Shown here in pieces: positions 29,928-41,119 of a stretch of 64,000 bases of DNA. Numbering within the stretch: the first letter of the stretch is position 1; every line of letters begins with the position of its first letter. A model generated the notes under the pieces. It had not been told where the DNA came from, did no database searches, and was given only the letters and a program-made list of their open reading frames with translations. The stretch is from Paulinella micropora. Taxonomy: Eukaryota; Cercozoa; Imbricatea; Euglyphida; Paulinellidae. The translations under genes were made by a program, and so were the position numbers. The stretch is from positions 251,001 to 315,000 of the forward strand of contig WBZZ01004158.1 of NCBI GenBank assembly GCA_019918135.1, read 5' to 3'.

Positions 29928-32137
29928 ATGCACTTTGGCACCGCCCGCCAGCCGTGGCGCCCGTGGCCCCTCCTCCTGCTGTGCGGGTGGCTGCGGGCCG
30001 CCGGCGCCGGGTGCCCGTACCCCCTGCAGTGCCCGACCCAAGAGGAGGCGTGCCCCTCGGTCGTGTGCCCCGGCGGCGTCACGATCCTCGAGCTGACGAC
30101 GGCGGCCCCGCAGGACACGTTCGTGTGGCCCCTGTGGCCGCCCACCGCCCCGACTGCGCGCCGCCGCCGCCAGGCCCAGGCCACCGTCCCGACGTCGTTC
30201 ACTGTCGACTGGGGGGACGGCTCCAGCCCCACGCCATGCCTGGACGCCGGCGTTGCGCCGTGCGCGCACACGTACGCCGCTGCCGGCACGTACACGGTGA
30301 CGGCAGACCCCGGCGGACGGTATCCAGTGCGCGGCTGGGCGCTGACGCCGGCCTGGCACGCCGCGGCGCCCGCCGGCCTGCGGCTGCGCGCCGTGAGGCG
30401 GTGGGGGGAGCTGCGCTTCCACGAGACGAGCGGCTACCACCTGTACGCGGCGCCGGGGCTCATGCATGCGCACTCACTGGCCTTTCTGCAGGACACGGGG
30501 CTCGTGCGCGTGTGGGACTACAGCTTTGCCGGCCTCACCACGCCACTGCCGGACCTGAGCTATGGGCTCAATGTGTCGGGCGCTGAGTCGGCGGTCGGCC
30601 TGTTCGAGAACTCCACTGGCTTGGCCAGCCTGTACGGTACGAGCACGTGGGACACGCGCCGGCTGCGCAATGCGAGCCGGGCGTTCGCGGGCCTGTCGGC
30701 GCTAACGGAACTCGACCTGTCGCGCTGGGACACCGCCCTGCTCGAGGACGTGGGCGAACTGTTTGCGAGCAGCGCGGCGCTCACGCGCACGGGGGTCGGC
30801 GGCTGGACGTCGCTACCGAGCCTGTCGCGCTTTGACGAACTGTTCCAGGGCCTGAGCAGTGACTTCCGGGAGGCGCTCGGTGGCTGGTCGACGCCCGCGC
30901 TCGCGCCGGGCTCCGCCGACTGCTCGCGGCTGGCGCCGTACACGGCGATGAGCCAAGCGCACTGGCCCACCGCGTGCTCGCGCTCGCACTTCCTGGCGCT
31001 CGTGCGCACGCACGATCTCAACGCCCTAGCCACGCTGACGCTGTCGCCCACGGCCGGCCCGGGTGCGAACTTTACGGTGGACTGGGGGGACGGGTCGGCG
31101 CCCGGCTCGTGCGCGCACGCCAACGGCGCCGTCTGCTCGCACACGTACGCGGCCGCCGGCGACTACTGGCTGCGCCTGAGCGGCCGCGTCGACGGGCTGC
31201 AGTACGTAGAGGGCGCTTTCGTCGTGGAAGTGGTGGCGTGGGGTGACGTGCAGCTGTACCACCCGGTGGCAGCACGACCCCGCTCTTCACGCGAGCATCG
31301 TACATGTACATTGTGGGTGGCCAGGAGTACCTGCTGCACTACCTGGCGCCGACGGCCGGCTCGCGGGCCCTGTCTGGCGTGGCGCCCGAGTACCTGCTGA
31401 TCGGCATGAGCGAGTTCGTGGGCGACGCGCGCGACTGGGACTGGTCGTGGCTCACGCCCGCTACCCACCCCCAAGGCTTCTCCAGCATGTTTCAGAACTG
31501 CGTCAAGTTCAACCAGGACCTCGGCGGCTGGAGCACGGGCGGCGTGGCTAGCCTCGAAAGTACCTTTTCGGGTGCGAGGGCCTTCAACGGCAACATCGGG
31601 GGCTGGGACACAAGCCAGGTCACCAACCTACAAGAGACTTTCATGTACGCGTGGGCCTTTAACCAGCCGATCGGGGGCTGGAACACGGGCCGGGTCACCA
31701 CGCTCTGGAGCACTTTCCAAGGCGCGAACGCCTTTAACCAACCGATCGGTAGCTGGGACGTAAGCAGGGTCAGATTCCTGATGCACGCGTTTAGGAACGC
31801 ATACACCTTCAACCAGAACCTGGACAGCTGGGACGTTCGCGCTGTCGGTTCTTTTTACAGCACTTTCACCTGTGATCCTGTAAACACGTGTGCGTTTAAC
31901 CAGCCGCTGGGCAGCTGGGGCAGGTCGGCCGCCGTGGCGGCAGGGAGCGTAGATGATATGTTCGCTGGCAATTGTGTTTTCGATCAGAATCTGACGGCCT
32001 GGAACCTAGACCTATATCATTGCACGCAGATGTTCCAGTCAAAGGGGATCATCCTGTATGGCGTGGGTATCAGGCCAAGCAACCTGCCAGCCCTCTGCAA
32101 CAGGTCCTACGTTCGCGGGTGTGGTAAAGTCTATTAG
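29928..32137 (+). CDS. PKD + BspA-like surface protein, copy 3, one frameshift
   Basis: From ATG 29928, with the same leader, two PKD-like domains and DUF285 repeats as copy 1, ending at TAG 32137. One base is missing near 31263-31270 (CACCCGGTGGCAGC versus CATCCCACCGGCAGC in copy 1), right after the second PKD domain; the remaining 290 residues are read in the next frame. As in copy 2, the break separates the PKD portion from the BspA repeats. C-terminal repeats have diverged (FNQPIGGWNTGRVTTLW, FNQNLDSWDVRAVGSF). Confidence 0.75.
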
Positions 32138-32572
32138 CAATGTTCAGTGGCAGACCGGCGGCTGCGGGCGGCGTGCGCCCTGGCTGCTCAGGGAGTAGCG
32201 GCGAGACACTGAAAGCAGACTCGGGTTGATGCAAAAGCTTAAATTAAAAAAGGGTGCGTCGTCAGAAGCATCGTAACACAGTCTCCATAAAAGGTAAGGA
32301 AATCTGGTACAGGCTGAGGGCTCAGCACAGCCATACGCCGGCGCCCCTAGGGGGGAGGTGCGCTACCAGACAGCGCCGGACGACCGGCAGGGGCGAAGAG
32401 GTCTGCGGTCGGCCGGCAGGGGGGGGAGCGCGCTGCCTCCTCCCCGCGACCCGGGAGCAGGCCCCCCTCCCGGGCCCCCCTCCCGGGCCCCCGGGGGCAC
32501 GGCCCGTGCCGGCGACCGCGTGGCCTCTCACAAGCCGTCGTCGGGACCCCCAGTGTGTTTTCTCTGGTACTC

Positions 32573-32836
32573 ATGCAGGCCGACGCTGGCGGCGGCCGCA
32601 CGGCCCTTCGGCACTTAGCGGTCAGGGCGCGGCGCCTGCAAGCCAGCCTGGAGCCGGACGCCTGGGCCGCGTTGCTCCAGAGCGCCCGTGAGGCCCTGGA
32701 CTGCGCCGACCCGGCTGCCTGCGAGCACCACTTCTGCTGGCGGGTGCCCGAAGCGACCAAGGTCCTGCTGCTAGTGTCCCTGCAGCAGGAGGCCGGCCCT
32801 GCCCCCCTGGCCCGCTTCCTGCGCCACTGCGCGTAG
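32573..32836 (+). CDS. Small helical protein, unknown
   Basis: 87 residues from ATG 32573 (MQADAGGGRTALRHL), mostly amphipathic helix with Cys at 43, 48 and 52 (LDCADPAACEHHFCW). No family recognised. Its upstream 150 bp match the leader of BspA copy 2 (27060-27200), so this gene appears to use a promoter captured from the BspA array. ATTAAA at 32954 follows. Confidence 0.5.
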   Translation: MQADAGGGRTALRHLAVRARRLQASLEPDAWAALLQSAREALDCADPAACEHHFCWRVPEATKVLLLVSLQQEAGPAPLARFLRHCA

Positions 32837-33155
32837 CCAGGGAGGGGGGAGGCAGACGGCAGGGGCGAGGTGCAAGGAGGCAGAAGAACAGACAGGAAAG
32901 AGGGGGGAGGGGCTTTGGCCCCCCCCCCCGCGCGTGCGTACGCGCGCTTTGTTATTAAACACTACGCTACCGTGACTCCTACCTGCTTTGGGGCTAGCGA
33001 CTGCCGGGTGGCGTCGGTGAATTGTTAAGACCAACAACCAGCTACCGTGACACGTACACCTTTCTTGGCCGGACAGTCCTCCCGTGGTATCGGCAAGTTA
33101 TGAATAGCACACCACGTTGCTAGTAGTGCCTTTTTCTGACACGTGTTTTTTTTAT

Positions 33156-36100
33156 TCAGACCACACTAGGCTCGGCGCTATCGACGACGACGGGGGCTGT
33201 CGTGCTAGGCAAGTCCTGCTCGGTGATAACCGGGCCCAAGCAGCGCAGCAGGTCCTGGAACGAACGTACTGTCTCGTAGTTGCGGTGGATCAGCTCCAGC
33301 ACCCCGCTGACGACCGTGACCTCTTGCACCGTCTGCCGTCGCTGGCCGAGGCGGTTCACCCGCGCCAGCTGTTGGCTGCGGGTGGCCTGGTTGCTGAGGT
33401 ACACGCTGCTGACGGTGGCCCCGCAGCGTGTCAGGGTAAAGCCCTCGGCGAAGCGCAGGTAACCTACCACCACGTCATAGTCCGGGCACGCGCCCTTCGC
33501 CACCAGGCTGTCGGTGAACGTGAGGGGCGCCTGGGCCGACAGCGTGCACACCAGCAGGCCGGCCGCCGTCAGCAGCGGCACGAGCTCGGCCTGGTGCGCC
33601 CGGTCGCGCGCCAGCAGGTACACCGGACACCTGGGCTCCGCTCGCACCAGGGCCAGCGTCTCACGGACGAGCACCGGGGTCACGGCCGCGTAGGCCCGCC
33701 GCAGCAGCTCCGGCAGCGGCACCCCGCGCTCGGCCGGCTGTTCCTCCGGCGGCGTCGCCAGCACGACCCGCTCCACCACGTGGACGCCGGTCTCGAAGCG
33801 GTTGTTCACGCAGCACGCAAAGGCCAGCAGCAGGTTGCGCGGGCCGACCGGGAACTGACACACGAGCTGCAGCCACTTGAGCAGGCCAAACAGCGACTTG
33901 TTCAGGACCGGGGTGCCGCTGAGCAGGAGCAGGTAGCGCGCGCGCGCGGCGACGGCCAGCGCGGAGCACGTCCGTTGCGTCGACACCGCCGAGGCGCGGT
34001 GGAACTCGTCACAGATGAACACGCTCTCGTGCGCCACTTGCAGCAGGGCGGGCCAGTGTTCCCGCAGCCGGTCCTCGGGCACCAGGGCGACGTAGCCGGG
34101 CAGGGGTGCCTCGTGGCAGCGCACCGCGGCCGGCAGCCCGCGCCTCGTCTTGTCGTACAGCTGCACCCGGCTCGTAAACCGCTTGATCTCCCGGTACACC
34201 CCGTCCAGCGCGCTGACGGGCAGGGACCACAGGACGTAGCGCGGCGGCTCCGCGGCCCGCGCCAGCAGGCTCTGCACCAAGTACAGCGCGATGCGCGACT
34301 TGCCGCTGCCGGCGTCCATCTTGAGCAAGTTGCGCTCGGGCCGCTCGAGCAGGGCCGCCAGCGCCTCGGCCTGGTGCTTGAAGGCGGGCTGCGGCTGCTC
34401 CTCGCCGAAGCCGGCCCACTCGGCCGCGCGGGCCGTGGCCGGCCGGGCCCGGCGGGCCAGGCAGTCCGCCAGGCGCTGGCGCACCCAGCGCAGCAGCAGC
34501 GCATCGACGACCTCCAGCTTCTGCACGCACTTACTCAGCAGCCAGAGCCGGCCGCGCAGCAGGCCGCCCGTCTCCAGCAGCAGGCGCGCGGCCGCCGCCG
34601 AGTGCGGCGTCAGCAGGTTCCCGTCGGCGCAGCTGCCGTCCCGCAGGACCCGGGGCAGCCTGAGCTCGGTGCCCTGGAGCCACACCAGGGCCTCCTGCAG
34701 CACGGGCGGGCTGCTCTCGGCCCAGAGCTCCTCCAGCCGGGCCGCCGTGCCGGGCCCGAGCGGCAGGCGCAGCCGGGCCTCGCGCACGGCGGACCACGCC
34801 CGCTCGCCCTCCAACAGGAACTCGAGCTCGCCCAGCCTCGCCGCCGGCCCGCCCGTGACTGAGACCCGGCGCACGTCCGCCAGCCCGTGCGCGGCCGAGG
34901 GGGAGCGCAGGGCCCGGGCCTGGCCCGGGGCCACGGCGACGCCGGCCTGCAGCTTGGCCCAGAACCCAGCGCGGGCGGCCCGCTCCTCGGCCTCGGTCGG
35001 GGGCGGCGGGCTGCGCGCGCCGCGGCCCGCCGGCACGGGGACGACGAGGGGCAGCCCGTACGGGTCGCGGGGGTTGAGGAACACGGCCAGGCGGTGGCCC
35101 GGCACGTCCTCGAACTCGTGCTGGCCCACGAGGGCGCTGAGCCACGCGTCCGGCAGCCGCAGGCTGGCCCAGCCCTCCCCCGCGGCGCGGCGCGTGCGCT
35201 GGTGCCGGGCCTGGCCCGTCAGTGAGGCGAGCACAAAGATCTGCGCGTCGCGCACGGCGCGGACAAAGGGGCGGGCGGGGTCCAGCGCGCGGCCCGGCAC
35301 ACGGCCGTTGGTGCCCGTGACGCGCACAAACAGGCGCTCCAGCGCGTGCGCCAGCGGCCGGGCCCGGTCCTCGCCGGACACGGGCAGCCACTCACCGCCG
35401 CCGGCCTTGGCCGGCAGCAGCAGCGGCAGGGTGCTGCAGCAGTGGTGGTCCAGGCAGTGCCAGGGCGGCATGGGCCACGCGCTGGCGGGCAGGCAGCGCT
35501 CGCGCGTGCGGGGCGGCGGCGCGGACGCCAGGCTGCGCAGGAGTTGGAGGTCGAACGGCAGGCCCCCCAGCTGGTCCAGCAGGCGCGACGCCCGCCGCCA
35601 GCCGGGCTCGGCGGCCGGGTCGTCGGGTGGCGGGAGCGGGGGGAGGCGGCCCCCGGCGTAGTACACCCAGGTGCAGTCGGCGCGCAGCCCCTGGACGGCG
35701 AAGCCGGCCCAGCGCCGCAGCAGCGCCACCGACGGCTTCCACTCCGGCACCTCGGTGCACAGCAGCGCGTACGCGAGCAGCTCCTGCACCACCTCCAGCG
35801 GGGCGCTGGCGTCCTCGCAGAGCGTGATGGCCAGGCGCTTGCACAGGGACGTGGGCCCACGGACAAACGCCTGCAGGTGGGGCACGAGGGAGCCGGGGGA
35901 GCGGCCGAGCGCGAGCACGGTGCCGCGGAGCAACGCGGCGTCGGTCGGGTGCGCCGAGCCGTACCTGATCAGCTTCTGCAGCAGGGACTTGAGGTAGGCG
36001 GGGGACAGGTCCTGGAGCGGCACGCCCTCGGGCGCGGCGCGGAAGCGTCGGCGGTACAGGCGCCAGCCGCGGCGGAAAGCGCGGCCGTCGGCGTCGGTGG

Positions 36101-36739
36101 CGGGCGCCTGGCGGGCCAGGGCCAGGGCACTGCGGTAGTCGTGCTCGGCGCCCAGGACCGCCAGTTCGGGCTCGGCCGCGGCCGTGGGCGCGAAGTCGAG
36201 GGCCACGGCGGCCCCGAAACCCCGCAGCTCGTAGTACTCCTGGCCCACGCCCAGTGGCACGAGGCCTTGGGCCCGCACCTGCGCGGGCGTGAGTGTCGGG
36301 CGCGGCGGCAGCTGCTGCCAGCGCGAGGGGAAGAGGGCGAGGGTCTTGTGGCGGGCGTGTTCGCTGCTGCCGGGCTTGGCGCTGAAGCGGCCGTTGAATT
36401 CGGCCGGCGTCAGGCGCTGGCCCAGCAGGCGCGCCCCGGGCTGGTCGACGCGCGTGTGCAGGTCGTTGGTGGCGGCGCCGAGGTCCAGGAGCTCGACGTG
36501 GTGGCCCTGCCCCACGAAGGCCGTGTGGGCTTCCTGCGCCGACTGCCACCAGCCGACGACTTGGTCCACGGACGGCAGAGCGCGGCGGAGCGCCGGCACG
36601 CCGTGGCTGAGCACACGGGCGGCCAGGGCGCGGAGTTCGTCGGGCCCCAGGCCGCGCAGGGCGTGGCTGTCGGGGCCCTGCGGGGCGGGCGTCCCGTCTG
36701 GTCGGCTTGGGTCATGGTGGTAGCTTGGGTGGTGCTCAT
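33156..36739 (-). CDS. SF2 (SNF2/D11-like) helicase-ATPase
   Basis: About 1190 residues. The C-terminal third is a DEAD-like/SNF2 ATPase: FKHQ (Q-motif region), KMDAGSGKS (Walker A, near 34315), VFICDEFHRAS (DEFH Walker B, near 34005), LLLSGTPVLNK (motif III), and SQQLARVNRLGQRR (motif VI, near 33370). This matches helicases used by large DNA viruses in transcription or chromatin handling. The N-terminal 800 residues are unrecognised. The ATGs at 36739 and 36715 (MSTTQATTMTQ) lie in another frame from the main ORF, so a one-base shift, a 5' exon or a non-AUG start near 36690 is needed. The TGA stop overlaps its own AATAAA signal (minus-strand 33156-33151). Confidence 0.75.
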
Positions 36740-37323
36740 GGTTGGTGGGTCGGCTAGCGCTTTGTGGGTGAGAAAGCAGGCCCCGGCCTACGGGCCGCGC
36801 GGGCACGGCCCGCGCGCCCCCTGTGCCTGGCGTGGGGCGTGCTCGACGCGCACCCGCGCGTTGCTGGCCCGGTGCGGGGTGGGGGGGGGGACGCGACGAG
36901 GGGTCTCCGCCACTCTCCGTGCCAGAGCGCCCCGCCCGCGCCGGCACGGCCCAGGCCGGCAGCCCACGCCGGCGCCCACGCCGGCAGCCCACGCCGGCGG
37001 TGGACGCGACCGCGTGCCAAGGGGGGGAAGGGGCACGCCCCCGGCCGCAGGAGGCAGGGGGGCGCCCCGTGGGCGTGCGGGTCGGCGCGCGTCGTCGTCT
37101 CCCCCCCCCTCCGCCCTTCCGCGGGTCGCTGCCTGCGCCCGGCAGGGGGCCGGGGGTGGCGCGGGCCACGCCATACGTGCGCTGGTGGGCGCCCAGGTAG
37201 GCGCCGGGCCAGGGGGGCGCGGGCCTGTGTGCGCGCGGGGCTCTCCCCCCTTCCCAAGCCGAGCGCGCCGCCCCTCCCCGCGGTCCCGTCCTCGCTCCAA
37301 AAACCAACCAACTGGCTAGCCAG
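36740..37323. other. Divergent spacer between helicase and RING genes
   Basis: GC-rich with G/C-runs and short direct repeats (CCGGCAGCCCACGCCGGCG around 36955-37000). Probable bidirectional promoter. No supported gene. Confidence 0.35.
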
Positions 37324-39512
37324 ATGAGCCAAGCGGTCACTGCGTCTTGCCCCACCGCCGCCGAGCCGGGCGACCCCGTAGAACTACTGCTCCTGCTCAG
37401 GGGTGGGCCCGACGGCTTCGAAGCCAGCTTCCGCCACCTAGTGCGCCGCACCCCGCCCACCGCTCTCCGCTACCTGTTCCAGAGCCGGTGCCTGTTTGGC
37501 GCCGGTCCGTCGTCCTGGCCGCGCCTGGCCGAACTGTGCCTAGAGGAGGACCAACCCGCCGCGGCAGCGGAGTGCTACGAAAGCGCTGAACAGGAGGCGC
37601 TCGAGTGCGCGGAGTGGCTGAGCTCACGCGCGGCCGGCGTGGCTATCCCGTATGGTTCGTTCGCGCTAGCCGAAGGGTTCTTCAGCCTCTGGCACAGAAA
37701 GACGGGCCAGTGGCTGCTGCGGCCAAGAGCCACGCCCGGACTGCGGGACCTCTGGGATTGTTATGAGAGGCTCGCGGCGGGCGCCGTCCGGGCCTCGCCG
37801 CTGCCCGGCCAAGCCCTGCAGGACCTGGGGAGTACGTGTGCGTTGGACGCGGCCGTGCTGGGCGGCATCACTGCGCGCCTAACGTTGGCCTGCCTGCCCG
37901 CTCGGTCCGAAAGTATGCCCGCGCTGACGTTTGCACAAGAGTGGCTAGAGTGGCTGCGAGTCCTAGCTACGGTCTGGGGGCGGCTGCGCCGGCTACCCCA
38001 GTACGCCAAGGCCGAAGCGTTGTGGCGGGTCGTGAAACGCCTGCAGGAGCTGAGCCACGAGCAGCGGCACAAGGTGCTGACGGTCTTCGGGGCCGAGCTC
38101 CTGATGTGTGACCTCATGCGCGAGCTCGGGCTGCGGCCCGACATGGGTGCTTGTCTGCTGGCTACCAGGAACGTGGTGGCGTTCCTGTGGGCGGGGCTGC
38201 TGTTGCTAGGGCAGGAGGACCTGGTGCGGCTGCTGGCCGAGGCCGGGGAGGTGCTCCGCCTGCCGGAGGCCACGGGCTCGTCCGGGCTGGCCTGGGTCCG
38301 CGCAGCCCTGTGCGTGCAGTCTCCGTTCTTGCTAGACTACTTTCTGCGTTCGGCGCCCGGCCCGCAGCCGGGCCCCGTCCTGGCTGAAATGCTGTACACC
38401 GTGTGCGTGCTGGCTTGGGAACCCCAGGGAACGTCCTTCCGCCTCCGCCTCAAGCTCTTGCCCTGCTGCGCTGCCTCGCACAAGTGCTCCTGGCCCACGG
38501 AGCTCGGCCCGGCGCCAAGTGGGCGGGGTTGGGGCAGGAGACAGACGAGGCCCTGCTCAACTACCTGCGGGGCCGGGGCCTCCACTCGCCGGCGGCTACA
38601 CTGGACTACCTAGGCCAGGAGGGCGAGCGGGCCTGGCACCGGCAGGCAGCCGAGGCACCTTCTGAGCCTATCAACCCCCTGCAGCGGCTGTGCGTGGACG
38701 CACGGGAGGCCGTGGAACAGCTGCGGGCCGATGAACAAAGCGCTAGCAACAGCGTCAGGCGCGCCCGGCAAGAGTTGGCGCGGACCAAAGAAGAACTAGC
38801 TACTAAGCAGACGGAGCTGGGCCGGGTGACTCGGCAGCTCGCTAGCAAGCAAGCCGCCGTGCGCGAGACCCTGAACGAGGTGGCCGCCGTGCGCCGGGAC
38901 CTGCGCACGCAGACTGAGCAGCTGCGGTCGGGGCAACGGGCGCTCGACAAGATTCAGCAGACGGTCGAGTCGGCACAGGCCGTGCGCCGGGACGTACAAG
39001 CGCAGAAGCAGGAGCTGCGCTCGGGCGAGGCGGCTCTGGCTAGGGTGCGGGCGTCCATGGACGACCTGCGGACGGTCGTCGACACACTGCGGCGGGAGAA
39101 GGACGAGCTGGCCTCCCAGGTGGCGAAGGCCCAGGCGCAGCCGGCGGCGGCACGAAAGGACGAGCTAGCCCCCGGGCCGCTGGCGGCCCCGGCGCCGGTC
39201 GAGAGCGCCGGGGCGACCGCACGGCTGCTGGCCGGCCTCCGGCCCGAGCGCTGGCCAGACGCGGATGATGTGGACGCGATCGGTGCCATGCGGCAGGGCC
39301 TAGCTCAGCGGCTGGCTCAGGTCTCCGACCTAGAACGTAAGCTCCAGCGGCCGTCGTGTGTGGTGTGCCTTGAGGAACCGGGCCGGGACACGGGGCCGCT
39401 CGTCGTCTTTGTGCCGTGCGGCCACCTGCGCGTGTGCCAGGATTGTGCCCAGGGACTGAAGCAGTGTCCCTGCTGCCGTGCGGTCATACAAGCAGCCGTG
39501 AAGCCTTGCTAA
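37324..39512 (+). CDS. RING-finger protein with long coiled coil (E3 ubiquitin ligase-like), one frame break
   Basis: Start ATG 37324 (MSQAVTASC). The first 370 residues are helical and unrecognised. Near 38430-38450 coding shifts frame. The second part has a coiled coil (about 38700-39130, with repeated RRDLRTQTEQLRSGQ / RRDVQAQKQELRSGE units) and a C-terminal C3HC4 RING of the IAP/MULAN-like short type: CVVC..., VFVPCGHLRVC, CPCCRAVI (39355-39495). Such RINGs recruit E2 enzymes, so with the F-box proteins this virus probably targets host ubiquitination. AATAAA at 39584 follows the stop by 72 bp. Confidence 0.8.
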
Positions 39513-39583
39513 GGGCTCCTACCCAGGACCGAGGAGAGAGAGGAAGAGAAAAAAAGTAGTCAGCCTGTTTTTGGAGTAATTAT

Positions 39584-39589
39584 AATAAA
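39584..39589 (+). terminator. AATAAA polyadenylation-type signal of the RING gene
   Basis: TATAATAAAAAC in an A/T-rich patch soon after the stop codon. Confidence 0.55.
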
Positions 39590-39796
39590 AACTTCCCGAG
39601 CGGCCTGCCGGAAGGCTAGACTACGACCTGTCCGTCTCTCTCCGGACTGACATAGGCCCCGGCACGCCGGTGCACAGTTTGTGCCAGGGGGGGCTAGCTA
39701 TCCAGCGGTCATGTGTTAGCCGTGACGTAGAACGGTGAGGGTGGCAGGAGCCTCGCGGTGGACCGGACGAGGCCAAGGGGTAGGCAGCAGCCTCAC

Positions 39797-40112
39797 CTCT
39801 AGGCGGGAGGGTCGTCTTCACTCTCGTAAAAGGAACAGGAGGGGAGATCGTCTTCACTCTCGAGATTGGGAGCAAGAGGGGGGGGTCGTCTCCACTCTCG
39901 AGATTGGGAGCAGGGAGGGGTCGTCTTCACTCTCGAGATTGGGAACAAAGGGGGGCCGTCTTCACTCTCGAGAGGGGCAAGAGGGGGGGGGGCGTCTTGA
40001 CTTTCGAGAGGGGCAAAAGGGGGGGTCGTCTTCACTCTTGAGACAGACAAGAAGGGGGGGCCGTCTTCACTCTCGAGAGGGGCAAGAGGGGGGATCGTCC
40101 TCATTCGAGAGG
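39797..40112. repeat. Tandem repeat with CTCGAGA and GTCGTCTTCACT cores
   Basis: Seven or eight imperfect units of about 35-50 bp, each containing GTCGTCTTCACTCTCGAGA followed by a G-run. CTCGAG is itself palindromic. Noncoding on the plus strand. Confidence 0.85.
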
Positions 40113-40284
40113 GGGATAGATTCATGTTGACGCTCGGGGAAGGGGAGGTTTCCACCCCCCCCCCCGGGGGTCACTTGCATCCCCTTGAGGGAAGGGGGGA
40201 ACCCCCCTGACCCCCGGGGAGGGGTTGAAGGGGGAACCCCCTGAACCCCGAGCAAGGGGTTGCCGCCGACCGCTCGCACCCGGA

Positions 40285-40792
40285 GGGGGGGCGGGGGTCC
40301 AAGTAGTGCCCGCAAGCGGCGGCCAGGGGGGGGTCGTCCTCGTCCACGCTCGGTCCCGGGAACCTGCTGGTAAACGCCGGGCGCGGGCGGGGAGGGGGGT
40401 GAGGTCGCCAACCCCCGGGCGCCGGGGGGGGGGGCGGGGTCCAAGTAGTGCCCGCGAGCGGCGGCCAGGGGGGGGTCGTCCTCGTCCACGCTCGGTCCCC
40501 GGGAACCTGCCGGTAAACACCGAGCGCGGGCGAGGAGGGGGGGTGAGGTCGCCAACCCCCGGGCGCCGGGGGGGGGGGCGGGGGTCCAAGTAGTGCCCGC
40601 GAGCGGCGGCCAGGGGGGGTCGTCCCCGTCCACGCTCGGTCCCCGGGAACCTGCCGGTAAACGCCGGGCGCGGGCGGGGAAGGGGGTGGGGTTGCCAACC
40701 CCTCCCGGGCGCCGGGGGGGGCCGGGGGTCCAAGTAGTGCCCGCGCGCGGAGGCCGGGGGGGGAGCAGTCCGCGTCCACCCCCGCCCCCGTG
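40285..40792. repeat. About 144-bp tandem repeat, 3.5-4 copies
   Basis: CCAAGTAGTGCCCGC recurs at 40299, 40441, 40586 and 40730 (142-145 bp apart), with a conserved CCACGCTCGGTCCC-GGGAACCTGC block and variable G-runs. Together with the preceding array it forms a gene-free interval (39513-41119). The remainder (40793-41119) is GC-rich with no supported ORF. Confidence 0.9.
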
Positions 40793-41119
40793 CATCCGCG
40801 CGCGCCCCGGCACGCGCCCTGACACGAGGGGCACGCGCGCTCGTCGCTGCCTAGCGGCGCGCGGAGAGGGGAGGGCGCCGCCCCCCCCCTCCTCCCACGC
40901 GGGGCGGGCGCCGGGGGGGGGGCGCCCGGGACGACGACCGGCGCCGTCCTGCTGCCGGCCAGAATCCCCTGCCTGTCGCTCACGATGCTGCCTGCCCCAA
41001 GAAGGCCCGCCCCGACCCCGCCCTGCGCCCGCTGTACTGTGACGTGACGGGCATCTGGCCCGAACCCGGGCGTGGCGGCGGTGGCTGGTCCGCCGACCTC
41101 CTCGGCCGCCACGACTGCG

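Larger units (their letters stand above)
24240..32480 (+). repeat. Tandem array of three PKD/BspA gene units with alternating 5' flanks
   Basis: Three related units of about 2.6-2.8 kb. The leader just before each ATG is conserved (ATATCCTCCAACACTGGGC..GAAGAGATG in copies 2 and 3; copy 1 very similar). Each 3' flank carries GGTGCGTC.GAAGCATCGT and a poly(A)-type signal (AATAAA at 27030 and 29662; ATAAAA in copy 3). Upstream flanks alternate: 24250-24330 resembles 29700-29770, while 27060-27200 resembles 32300-32480. So the array seems to have grown by copying a two-gene block. Confidence 0.8.

Noticed and set aside
33117-34862. Long plus-strand ORFs at 33-37.3 kb
   Set aside because: They are antisense to the helicase gene, whose minus-strand frame carries all SF2 motifs.
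38400-38460. Programmed ribosomal frameshifting to explain the RING gene and other breaks
   Set aside because: No consistent slippery heptamer with a downstream structure is seen. Break sites differ in sequence and direction; errors or mutation are simpler.
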